Assembly (NCBI GenBank): GCA_905478765.1
Contig: CAJQJY010000003.1
Location: 74,488 to 138,487, forward strand
Reading direction: 5' to 3'
DNA: 64,000 nt
Origin: an uncultured Flavobacteriales bacterium
GTDB lineage: Bacteria; Bacteroidota; Bacteroidia; Flavobacteriales; BACL11
Below the pieces are notes generated by a model. The model did not search any database, was not told where the DNA came from, and saw only the letters and a list, made by a program, of their open reading frames with translations. Shown here piece after piece: positions 55,005 to 63,070 of this stretch; the first letter of the stretch is position 1, and each line of letters starts with the position of its first letter. Made by a program: the position numbers and the translations under genes.

Positions 55005-56133
55005 AATCTTTTTTAAACTTTGAATAAGAAAGGAAAGCTAAAGAGAGCCAAAAAAGGATAGTGTGAAATTCATTAATTCCCGTAATTAATGTTTCATAAA
55101 TTGAAGATACAAACGTATATATTATAATAAAGATAAATACTTTTTCTGTTTTATTACTAAACCTAAAAAATGAGATTAGTTGAAATGCTTTAACAAAAAT
55201 TAAACCTAGTATAAATCCTCCAAACAAAACTCCATATTGTAAAAAAATAGAAAGATATCCATTATGTGATGTCATTATTTGCCCTTTAAATCTGCTTGGT
55301 AAACTTATATCTTTTGGTAGCCCAGAGTATTCATCCAATCCATATCCTGAAAATAAACTGTTATTAATATTCTCAATTGCAAAAAAAGCTTGTTCAATCC
55401 TATCGTTAAAAATACCTTGTTCTGCGAACCTATTTAAGCTAGTGTCTAGATTAATATTTGAAACTATAATATAGATTGAAAAAGCTATTAATGAATATAC
55501 AATATTTCTTAAACTAAAACCGTACTTAAATCCAATGCAGATTGCAATACCAACTAGAGCACCTCTTGAGCCTGTTGCCAGCGCAATAACTAAGAAAATA
55601 AATAAGAGTATATAATCTTTTAAACTATTATCATTATTTTTTAGTAATAATATTGAAAAAGCAATAACAATAAATGATGCCAACATATTTGAATTCCAAA
55701 TTATGCCCACGTATCTACCAGAGAAAACATTAGGATAAAATAATAAACTTAAAATCACAATAAAGAATACTAAACTAGAAATATGATTTAAAAATTGTGA
55801 TTTATAATAATCAAAATGAAAATATATTGAAATAGAGATAATTGAGAACTGCATTGCCCTGGCAAGTAAATATTTTATGGCTTCAATATCAGAAACTGAA
55901 TGAAATAATATAAAATACAGTAAGTTTAGAATGTTAAGAATCAATAGAAATGAAAAAGCTTTATGAAAAATTACTATCTTTATCTGCTTTGGGTTTAGTA
56001 TTAAAAAAATAGAAAATATTCCCATTATAGCTAGGAAAATTTGGTTGCCCAAATCAAATGTGCTTTTTATTGATAAAAGTACTGTATTAAACAGAAATAT
56101 TACCGCCCCATATTTAAATAGCCACTTTATCAT
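54994..56133 (-). CDS. O-antigen ligase/polymerase-like membrane protein (Wzy_C)
   Basis: The protein has 379 residues, almost entirely membrane helices (about ten to twelve). The signature region ATGSRGALVGIAI and the periplasmic loop with SHNGYLSIFLQYGVLFG match the O-antigen ligase domain shared by Wzy polymerases and WaaL ligases. In this cluster, without a second candidate, it is more likely the Wzy-type polymerase of the repeat unit, but ligase activity cannot be excluded. It sits between the flippase and the acyltransferase genes. Confidence 0.85.
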   Translation of the reverse strand: MIKWLFKYGAVIFLFNTVLLSIKSTFDLGNQIFLAIMGIFSIFLILNPKQIKIVIFHKAFSFLLILNILNLLYFILFHSVSDIEAIKYLLARAMQFSIISISIYFHFDYYKSQFLNHISSLVFFIVILSLLFYPNVFSGRYVGIIWNSNMLASFIVIAFSILLLKNNDNSLKDYILLFIFLVIALATGSRGALVGIAICIGFKYGFSLRNIVYSLIAFSIYIIVSNINLDTSLNRFAEQGIFNDRIEQAFFAIENINNSLFSGYGLDEYSGLPKDISLPSRFKGQIMTSHNGYLSIFLQYGVLFGGFILGLIFVKAFQLISFFRFSNKTEKVFIFIIIYTFVSSIYETLITGINEFHTILFWLSLAFLSYSKFKKDYGN

Positions 56134-57581
56134 CTTACAATCTTTACTATTTCCTTTATTTGTTTAATAAATAATACAAAGAATAACAAATATATCAGTA
56201 CAGGTGTTAGTATAATTTCTAAAACACTAAAATTATAATTAGTTATTATAGAAAAATAAAGCAATGGAATGGATAAAAGGATTAATTTTAATAAATCTGT
56301 GCTAAATGGAGATATCTTAATATTATGTTTTATGTAATAAAGTTGTGATATATTAATGAATAACATAAATCCTATAAATAATGAGACAATTGCAATCAAT
56401 TCAAATTTATTAACTAAAATTATTGCTAAAATAGTTATTAATACAGCCTTAATTGTTTGCAATTTAAGTTCCTTCTGTTCCAATCCTGCCATAATCATAA
56501 ATGTTCCTGAACTTCCTGCAAATAAAGAGATCATTCTTGCTATCAATAAACCAAATAAATATGGTTTGTATGCTAATAAATCTCCTGATTTATCATAAAG
56601 CCCTAATATCTCATCTGCAAAAATTATTATAATAATCATAAAAGGAAGAGTTATTAAATTTACAATAAAAGTTGTTTTTTTAAACAATTCATCTAGCTCA
56701 TCTATTTTCTTTTCTTTATACAATTTTGCAATTGCTGGAGCGAATACCTGATTAAGATTTTTTATTAAAAACATGGCGACACCAGTAATTGTTAATAATA
56801 TACTATAAACACCTAATTTTAAAGGAGGAAGAGCAATACTTAAAACAATTCGTAAAGACTGTGCAGAAAAGAAGTGAACTATGGCATTGGCATACATTTT
56901 TTTACCATAGGAAATCATCTTATTGTCCCAAAAAAAGTCAGGATTTACCGAATGATAAAATAGTTTAAATTCGTCCTTATTAAACTTTCTGAACAAAAGT
57001 AATAATGACAAAGAAGTTGTAAAAAGTTCAATTCCAATAAAATACAAAATATTGTTTGTGTATTGAAAAATTATAAAAGCTAATATTGCACGAATTGGTA
57101 CAGTTATCACTGTACTATATATTATTATTTCTTTTATTTTTAAAACTGATCTATATAATGCAGTAATTATTCCAGTAAATATTGAAATTGGAGTATGTAA
57201 AGCAACTAGAAAAAGTATTAATGAAAACCCATCAATATTAGTATACAAAAATCTATCCAAAAGAGGAGAAACAAAATATAGAGCTATAATTAGAATGAAA
57301 CTTAAAACAACTGAAAGTTTAAGGATTTTTGATAAAAATTGAAGTGCATATTGCTTATTTACCTTCCATAAATCAGGAAAGAATTTTACAATTACTACAG
57401 GAATTCCAAAAGTCAGAAAGACATCCATAAATGTTGAAAAGGTATGTGCTGAAACATATTTTCCCCAATTAGAAATACCAACAATATCAATTACATAAAT
57501 CTTAACAAAAAAACCAATAGCAAAAGCAAATATTGAACCCAATATTCCCCAATTAGCTTGTCTAATAATCAGTTTTAACAT
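56130..57581 (-). CDS. Polysaccharide flippase (Wzx-like, MATE/MOP superfamily)
   Basis: The protein has 483 residues with about fourteen membrane helices. The N-terminus (IRQANWGILGSIFAFAIGFFVKIYV in parts) and GIPVVIVKFFP, VFAPAIAKLYKEKKIDEL and AGSSGTFMIMAGLEQKELKLQ follow the polysaccharide-biosynthesis exporter pattern. It would flip the undecaprenyl-linked repeat unit across the inner membrane. It overlaps the polymerase gene by four bases and the sulfotransferase gene by seven, so sulfation and export are encoded together. Confidence 0.9.
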   Translation of the reverse strand: MLKLIIRQANWGILGSIFAFAIGFFVKIYVIDIVGISNWGKYVSAHTFSTFMDVFLTFGIPVVIVKFFPDLWKVNKQYALQFLSKILKLSVVLSFILIIALYFVSPLLDRFLYTNIDGFSLILFLVALHTPISIFTGIITALYRSVLKIKEIIIYSTVITVPIRAILAFIIFQYTNNILYFIGIELFTTSLSLLLLFRKFNKDEFKLFYHSVNPDFFWDNKMISYGKKMYANAIVHFFSAQSLRIVLSIALPPLKLGVYSILLTITGVAMFLIKNLNQVFAPAIAKLYKEKKIDELDELFKKTTFIVNLITLPFMIIIIIFADEILGLYDKSGDLLAYKPYLFGLLIARMISLFAGSSGTFMIMAGLEQKELKLQTIKAVLITILAIILVNKFELIAIVSLFIGFMLFINISQLYYIKHNIKISPFSTDLLKLILLSIPLLYFSIITNYNFSVLEIILTPVLIYLLFFVLFIKQIKEIVKIVR

Positions 57582-58246
57582 CTGTAATCTAATAACTCAA
57601 AGTCATCTTTATAAATGTTTTTTACTTTTTTGACCATTTCGGTAGTATATATAGTAAAAGAAACATTTTCTTTCACATTTTTGTTATAATGTGGTAAAAT
57701 AATTTTTTTGTTTAATTTATTGGACAAAATCTTTATATGTTCTTCTAAATTCTCAAACCTACCAATATAGTCTACTAAAATTTTTCCACTGTAATCACAA
57801 ATGTATTCGTGCTGTGGCTTTAAATGAGTTATTTCTTGAATTAATTTTGAGTTTAATCCATTAATAACAAAATCTTCAAAATCTGTAAATCTAGATAAAT
57901 GTTTTTTAAAAGCAATCTCATCATATTTGTTCATTCCTCCTTTTTGTAAAAACTTATATGTAGAATAAAGCCTATCTAATGGATTTCTGATAAATGAAAA
58001 TGTAAAGTAAACATCATCCTTCATATTTAATGCCACTTTATTAAAAAAATATGATCTATGACTCTCTAATGATACTTCTCCATAAATAGCCTTTAAAATA
58101 GATACTCCTGCTGTTTTAGGTATATGTATAAATACAGTTTTAGATTGATGGAAAGCGTGTAACAAAGTTCCTTCAATATTTACTTTATTTTTTTGAGATT
58201 TTGCAAACCTCCATGTCTTATATTTATTGAATAAATATTTAAGCAT
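57575..58246 (-). CDS. Sulfotransferase (Sulfotransfer_2 family)
   Basis: The protein has 223 residues. The 5'-phosphosulfate loop is VFIHIPKTAGVSI (about 34-46), and the 3'-phosphate site is SFIRNPLDRLYSTYKFL (about 85-101) with the conserved Arg and Ser. This PF03567-type pattern occurs in carbohydrate sulfotransferases such as heparan-sulfate 2-O- and chondroitin enzymes. It should transfer sulfate from PAPS to a sugar hydroxyl of the glycan. It has no signal peptide or clear membrane helix, so sulfation would be cytosolic, before flipping. Confidence 0.85.
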   Translation of the reverse strand: MLKYLFNKYKTWRFAKSQKNKVNIEGTLLHAFHQSKTVFIHIPKTAGVSILKAIYGEVSLESHRSYFFNKVALNMKDDVYFTFSFIRNPLDRLYSTYKFLQKGGMNKYDEIAFKKHLSRFTDFEDFVINGLNSKLIQEITHLKPQHEYICDYSGKILVDYIGRFENLEEHIKILSNKLNKKIILPHYNKNVKENVSFTIYTTEMVKKVKNIYKDDFELLDYRC

Positions 58247-59372
58247 TAAATAAATCTTGTTTCAAAAAGAGAGATATTGTGTTTTTAATATCATATTTAT
58301 TGTCAAATTCAAAATTAGTTTTATTCTTCTTAAAATAAACTAACTTTTGAGACAGATTCAAAAAGTCAGACTTTAAAATTTCTGATTTTTCTTTATATAA
58401 TTTTGGTATTATTTCTGAAATTCCTTGTTTTTTTACCGAAATAAAAGGAGTTTTTGTTGCCCAAGACTCTAAATACACACAACCTAAAGCTTCATAATAT
58501 GAAGGAAGTGCAAACAAATCTATCTCGTTAAAGAATTGATTTAACTGCTCGTGTTTTATCTCATTTTCAAAGACAATAGAATCTACTAAGTTATTCTGCA
58601 AAACATACCTCTTACAACTTTCTAATGTTGGACCAGTTCCAATTAATCTTAATAAAACTCTTATTTCATGTTTTGTGAGTACCTCTACCGCTTTAATTAA
58701 AGTGATTTGGTCTTTCTCTTTCCAAAAATTTGCGACACAACCAATAGTAAACACTTCATTTTTCTTCACTTCTTTATAATAAAACTTAGATGTATCCACC
58801 CCATTATACAGAACTAATTCATTTTTTGGGCTATAACCATTAAAATCATTCAATTTATCTAAAACTAATTGTGAGACACCAATATTCAAATCAGCTTTAT
58901 TTAAATGATTTAGACTATTTTTAATAAGGAAATTCTTTTGTATTTTTTTAGTAAAACTACTTCTTCCGTTTAACAATTGTAAAACATCTAATCCATGATG
59001 TTGAACAATTTTTTTACAATCTAAATCTTCTACCAAATAAGATGCAGGATAAGTAACATGAGAATGCGAAAACTTAACACTATTTATTTTTTGTCTCTTT
59101 AAAAATTTTTTAAGTCTTAATTTATTGAAGCTATTAAATATTGCAGGGAAAATAAAAAAAGGAATATCAAGAACTTTAAAAACTGACACTCTAAATCCTT
59201 TAAAAATATAATCTTTTTCAGCAGAAAAAAATGAAACCAATTTAACAATTTCAATATGAAATTCAGATTGTTTACAAATCTCATTAATTTGGTCATAAAC
59301 ATAACTTCCAACAAAAGAATCTTCTGAAGGAAAGAATGGAGTAATCACCAGATATGTTTCTTTATTATTCAA
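58239..59372 (-). CDS. Glycosyltransferase family 4
   Basis: The protein has 377 residues. It starts LVITPFFPSEDSFVGSYVYD and its donor domain contains FTIGCVANFWKEKDQITLIKAVEVL, LLRLIGTGPTLESCK, VFENEIKHEQLNQFFNEIDLFALPSYYEALGCVYLESWA in pieces and a GT4 E-x7-E site (EALGCVYLE). It is soluble and cytosolic. It overlaps both flanking sulfotransferase genes by seven or eight bases, so the three proteins are made together. Confidence 0.92.
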   Translation of the reverse strand: MNNKETYLVITPFFPSEDSFVGSYVYDQINEICKQSEFHIEIVKLVSFFSAEKDYIFKGFRVSVFKVLDIPFFIFPAIFNSFNKLRLKKFLKRQKINSVKFSHSHVTYPASYLVEDLDCKKIVQHHGLDVLQLLNGRSSFTKKIQKNFLIKNSLNHLNKADLNIGVSQLVLDKLNDFNGYSPKNELVLYNGVDTSKFYYKEVKKNEVFTIGCVANFWKEKDQITLIKAVEVLTKHEIRVLLRLIGTGPTLESCKRYVLQNNLVDSIVFENEIKHEQLNQFFNEIDLFALPSYYEALGCVYLESWATKTPFISVKKQGISEIIPKLYKEKSEILKSDFLNLSQKLVYFKKNKTNFEFDNKYDIKNTISLFLKQDLFNA

Positions 59373-60189
59373 CTAAATTTGGGTATAGATTTTTAAACTT
59401 TGGAAATTTCTTCAAAACCAGATCAATAGTTTCTTTTTTTAATTCACTATTAAACTGACCTTCTACTCCACTTCTAGTAAATTCACCTTTAAACTTTCCA
59501 TTTTTGGGTCCATTTCCGTATTTTTGATTTTTTTCTTTTCCCATCTTTTTCACTTTATCAAATGATGAGAATCCAACAGATTTTCTAATTAAATTGTTGT
59601 CTAATTTCCATCCTAAAAAATTTACAGTTTTGATAAGCTCTTTTTCTGCATCATTTTTTAAATCCGAATAATTGATAACAATATCCATATTCTCCAATGA
59701 AACTCTGAAATACTTAATCCAAAAATCAATTTTATAACAAACATAAAAATCAATATCCATCAACTTATCTCTTAAATTTTTTGGATCATCAGAAAATGGA
59801 ATATCTCTGTTTTTATAAAAATAATAAGCTGAAACTAATGTGTCTAAAGGATTTCTGTGAATGAAAATTTTTTTATTAAATAATGTATAAGCTCTATTGT
59901 ACATTTTATGAGTCCTGTAAAAAAGAGGAAAATTATTTTCGGGTAAAAAAACAGTACCTCTGTCCATTACATTATTTTGTTGGATATTTAATGCATCAAA
60001 GGAAATTGTAGACTTTAAATCTGGATTATTTTGGAGGTTTAAATAATTGTATATTAAAAATCTGAACCAAGTGTTTCCACTTTTCGGATAACCAAATAAA
60101 AGAATAGAATCTTCTCTTTCTTTTAGTAAAAGATTTAGTTTATTATACGTTTTAAACCAATAATATTTATCTTTTAGATATTCTATCAT
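59365..60189 (-). CDS. Sulfotransferase (Sulfotransfer_1 family)
   Basis: The protein has 274 residues. The PAPS-binding loop is ILLFGYPKSGNTWFRFLIYN (about 29-48) and the 3'-phosphate motif is IFIHRNPLDTLVSAYYFYK. A C-terminal KGEFTRSGVEGQFNS resembles the G-x-x-G-x-x-K-type end of cytosolic sulfotransferases. It would sulfate a sugar or lipid-linked intermediate. No membrane anchor is seen. It lies between two GT4 genes with four- and eight-base overlaps. Confidence 0.87.
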   Translation of the reverse strand: MIEYLKDKYYWFKTYNKLNLLLKEREDSILLFGYPKSGNTWFRFLIYNYLNLQNNPDLKSTISFDALNIQQNNVMDRGTVFLPENNFPLFYRTHKMYNRAYTLFNKKIFIHRNPLDTLVSAYYFYKNRDIPFSDDPKNLRDKLMDIDFYVCYKIDFWIKYFRVSLENMDIVINYSDLKNDAEKELIKTVNFLGWKLDNNLIRKSVGFSSFDKVKKMGKEKNQKYGNGPKNGKFKGEFTRSGVEGQFNSELKKETIDLVLKKFPKFKNLYPNLVE

Positions 60190-61220
60190 TTTAAATTATC
60201 AATTACTTTTTCCCAGGATTTTATAATTATTTTCCAATCAAATTTTTTAGCAAGTTCTAAAACATTTTTTGAATTTCTAATCATTAAATCAGGATTTTCA
60301 ATCAGATTATCAATTGTACTTTTTACTTCCGCAAAAGTTGAAACAACAAAACCATTTTCTGAATGGTTTATCCAACTATCTGCTCCATAATCATCATACA
60401 ATATTGATGGAATACCTGATGATGCAGTCTCTAAGATTACTTTCGGAAAGCCTTCAGATCTAGATAATAAAATATGCAAGTCCATATTCTGTAAATGATT
60501 TGAAATATCATAAGAATTTAATTTTCCAAAAAAAATAACATTAGTTGTTGATTTTTTTTCTAATTCGTTTTTTAGGGGACCATCTCCAATTATATTAAAT
60601 GTAATATTCTTAAAGTATTTTGCTAAATCTAAAATATCGTTAAGGTTTTTTCTTTTTATAAGACTTCCAATAAAAACCAAATTCTCAACTTTATTTTTAA
60701 CACCTTTATTCTTAAAATTATTCTTATCAACCCCAAGAAAAAGGGGGTTCTTATTTATTAAAATACCACAATTAGACGATAGAATTAAGTGTGGTGTTAT
60801 TCCGAAAACATTATGAATCATAGAGAAGTGACTTTTCATATTTTCTAAAGTTCCAAAACTCTCAATCATACTTTTCTTGCTTGTATCACACATATTTCCT
60901 TCAATAGTAGTGAAAGTTTTCTTATTTAGTAAATTAGCAATTTTTAAAGCAAGTTTAGGTGTAGATTGATGTTTTGGAAAATAACAAACATCAGCCCATA
61001 GCACACCTTTAACAAATGCATATAAATTTGAAATTTTATATCCTATATTTGATACTTTAATAAAACTTACATTATCTAATTTCTCAAGATTTTTATTTCC
61101 TAAAACGAGTGTTTTTATCGAGTACTTATTTTTATCCAGATGAAATGCAATAGATTTACAATTAATGTTTTGCGCATTAATTACATTTATATAAGCTCCT
61201 AAAAATATCTTTTTTCTCAT
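60186..61220 (-). CDS. Glycosyltransferase family 4
   Basis: The protein has 344 residues with a GT-B fold: FLGAYINVINAQNINCKSIAFHL at the N-terminus in two strands, then VFIGSLIKRKNLNDILDLAKYF, FNIIGDGPLKNELEK, VIFFGKLNSYDISNHLQ and SRSEGFPKVILETASSGIPSILYDD in parts, with the GT4 Glu pair (EGFPKVILE). Soluble. It overlaps flanking genes by four bases each. Specificity unknown. Confidence 0.9.
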   Translation of the reverse strand: MRKKIFLGAYINVINAQNINCKSIAFHLDKNKYSIKTLVLGNKNLEKLDNVSFIKVSNIGYKISNLYAFVKGVLWADVCYFPKHQSTPKLALKIANLLNKKTFTTIEGNMCDTSKKSMIESFGTLENMKSHFSMIHNVFGITPHLILSSNCGILINKNPLFLGVDKNNFKNKGVKNKVENLVFIGSLIKRKNLNDILDLAKYFKNITFNIIGDGPLKNELEKKSTTNVIFFGKLNSYDISNHLQNMDLHILLSRSEGFPKVILETASSGIPSILYDDYGADSWINHSENGFVVSTFAEVKSTIDNLIENPDLMIRNSKNVLELAKKFDWKIIIKSWEKVIDNLK

Positions 61221-62299
61221 TTTAATAATGATATAAATTTATCTTCATCATAATCAGAATAGTATTTTTTCCTCCAACTAATCACTTCATCAGAGTAATT
61301 ATTATAATCCTTTATAACATCTAGAATTTCAATATCAAAAGGATACTTAAAATCTGTTTCAAACATATTAAAATCTTCCTTTATTGATTTAAGAAAAATC
61401 GTTGGAATACCAAACTCTGCACACTCAAAAGTAGTTGTAGAATATGATGTAATATGAATAGAACAAAGTGCAAAACACTCCATTAAACTTTCTGGAGCTT
61501 TATATGTTTTCTTTTCTAATTCACTAATATCAATACAGTTATTAAACCTAGGATGATTTCTTATATAAAAATTTAGTTTTTCATTAGAATCAACTATTCT
61601 AATAATTTCATCTAACATATCTTGATTTTGATTCTCAGTATGATCTTCAGTGATTTGTAGCGTAATTAAAACTAATCTGTTTGGGTTAAAATGTCGAAAA
61701 TATTTTGATATTGCAACTCCAATTACATTAGTGTTTTTTTTATAATAATTTGTTTTATCTGATACACCTAAAATTTCTTTAAAGCCGTGCCCAAATAGTA
61801 ATAACTGAACATTATTATCTGAAATATTCGAACTTGCTTTACCATCTGAAATATAACTTTCTTTATTCGAATAGATAATACCGTGTTGTAAATCAAATAT
61901 TTCCGCTTCTTTATTTAACCCTCTAAAAAATTCAATCATAGATTGAGAAAGAACAATTACATTCTTAAATTTTAGATTTCTAAGGAGAATAAATGACAAG
62001 ATATTTGCGGAATATTTGTCTTTAAAACCAAATTTTCTAAGAAGAATAATTAAATAAAAAGGAAAGTCGAATGGAATACTGTTTTTATGCCTTTTCTTAT
62101 CAGATTTTCTGTCAGGCTCTTCAAAAACTAAATAAGAAATATTATGTTTCTTGCAACTTTCAAATAGTGGATTTAAGAATAAATTCTGACAATCTACTCC
62201 TCTATTAAAATGTTTTGGATAATAGAAAACAACATCTATTTCTTGCTTCTTTAAAAAGAGTTTTATAAAGTAGAAAAAGGAAATAAATAAACTTATCAT
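61217..62299 (-). CDS. Putative GT-B glycosyltransferase of unusual type
   Basis: The protein has 360 residues and does not match a family I recognise firmly. An N-terminal hydrophobic segment (about 1-15) may anchor it. The C-terminal half looks like a GT-B donor domain: VLITLQITEDHT, a helix with DEIIRIVDSNEKLNFYIRNHPRF (the RNHPR pattern occurs in capsule and glycerophosphate-type transferases), and SYSTTTFECAEFGIPTIFL, which resembles the donor-site S/T-rich loop followed by Glu. The middle contains DLQHGIIYSNK. A sialyltransferase- or capsule-like transferase is possible given the adjacent nonulosonate gene. Inference only. Confidence 0.55.
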   Translation of the reverse strand: MISLFISFFYFIKLFLKKQEIDVVFYYPKHFNRGVDCQNLFLNPLFESCKKHNISYLVFEEPDRKSDKKRHKNSIPFDFPFYLIILLRKFGFKDKYSANILSFILLRNLKFKNVIVLSQSMIEFFRGLNKEAEIFDLQHGIIYSNKESYISDGKASSNISDNNVQLLLFGHGFKEILGVSDKTNYYKKNTNVIGVAISKYFRHFNPNRLVLITLQITEDHTENQNQDMLDEIIRIVDSNEKLNFYIRNHPRFNNCIDISELEKKTYKAPESLMECFALCSIHITSYSTTTFECAEFGIPTIFLKSIKEDFNMFETDFKYPFDIEILDVIKDYNNYSDEVISWRKKYYSDYDEDKFISLLK

Positions 62300-63069
62300 A
62301 TCTTGTAATTATAATAACTATTTAACAATTTTATTTCCTTATTACAAAACAAAATATCTTCTTCTGAAAGTTCATTTATAAAACCTCCAATTTTCGCATT
62401 TCTTACCTTTAAGTTGTTACTATCTTTTCCAAAACTAACAAAACCATCTAGCTTGTTTTCTTTTTCTTTCTTTCTCATCTTATCTGCAGTAGATTCAGAA
62501 TAAATTTTCTTAACTTTATCTTTAGAAATATCAATATTAAAAAACTTATTAATTTCAGATAAAGTTTCCACTCCATGATTTAGTAAATCTTCATACTTAA
62601 TTAATAAAAAGTCTTTAGGAACATCTTTTTGATAATACCAGAGGTTATAATATTGTATAATTCGTTTAAAACCAAGAATATCATCTTTAACAAAGTCAGA
62701 AATTGAGTTAAAAACAAACGGGTTTTTTGCTCTTTTTGTTACCTGGTGAAAATGAGAAACAACAACATCTCTAGGGTCTCTCACTAAAAATAAAACTTTT
62801 CCTCTCCTGTATATATATCTTGAAGTAAATTTAAAAAGATCAAGAGGGTTGTTTCTTGTCCCATTTTCAATAATTATCTCAGAATTATCATGTTCGTTAA
62901 ATATAAAATTTTCATTGTCTTTTAGTGGATGATTACTTTGCTGAACCATTTGTTTTAGCATGTAATTAAGCCAAGTACGGCCAGTTTTTGGAAAAGACAC
63001 TATAAAATATTGGTTTTTGGGATAATAATAAGAAAGTATAAAATCCTTTATATCCCTCCAAAATTTCAT
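62296..63069 (-). CDS. Sulfotransferase (Sulfotransfer_1 family)
   Basis: The protein has 257 residues. The 5'-phosphosulfate loop is FIVSFPKTGRTWLNYML (about 22-38). The 3'-phosphate motif is LFLVRDPRDVVVSHFHQV, a near-canonical R-D-P-R-D-x-x-x-S. The C-terminal region has GGFINELSEEDI. It differs clearly from the sulfotransferase at 59365, so it is not a recent duplicate. Soluble, PAPS-dependent; the target is probably a sugar of the glycan. It starts one base after the cytidylyltransferase gene ends. Confidence 0.88.
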   Translation of the reverse strand: MKFWRDIKDFILSYYYPKNQYFIVSFPKTGRTWLNYMLKQMVQQSNHPLKDNENFIFNEHDNSEIIIENGTRNNPLDLFKFTSRYIYRRGKVLFLVRDPRDVVVSHFHQVTKRAKNPFVFNSISDFVKDDILGFKRIIQYYNLWYYQKDVPKDFLLIKYEDLLNHGVETLSEINKFFNIDISKDKVKKIYSESTADKMRKKEKENKLDGFVSFGKDSNNLKVRNAKIGGFINELSEEDILFCNKEIKLLNSYYNYKI

Positions 63070-63070
63070 T

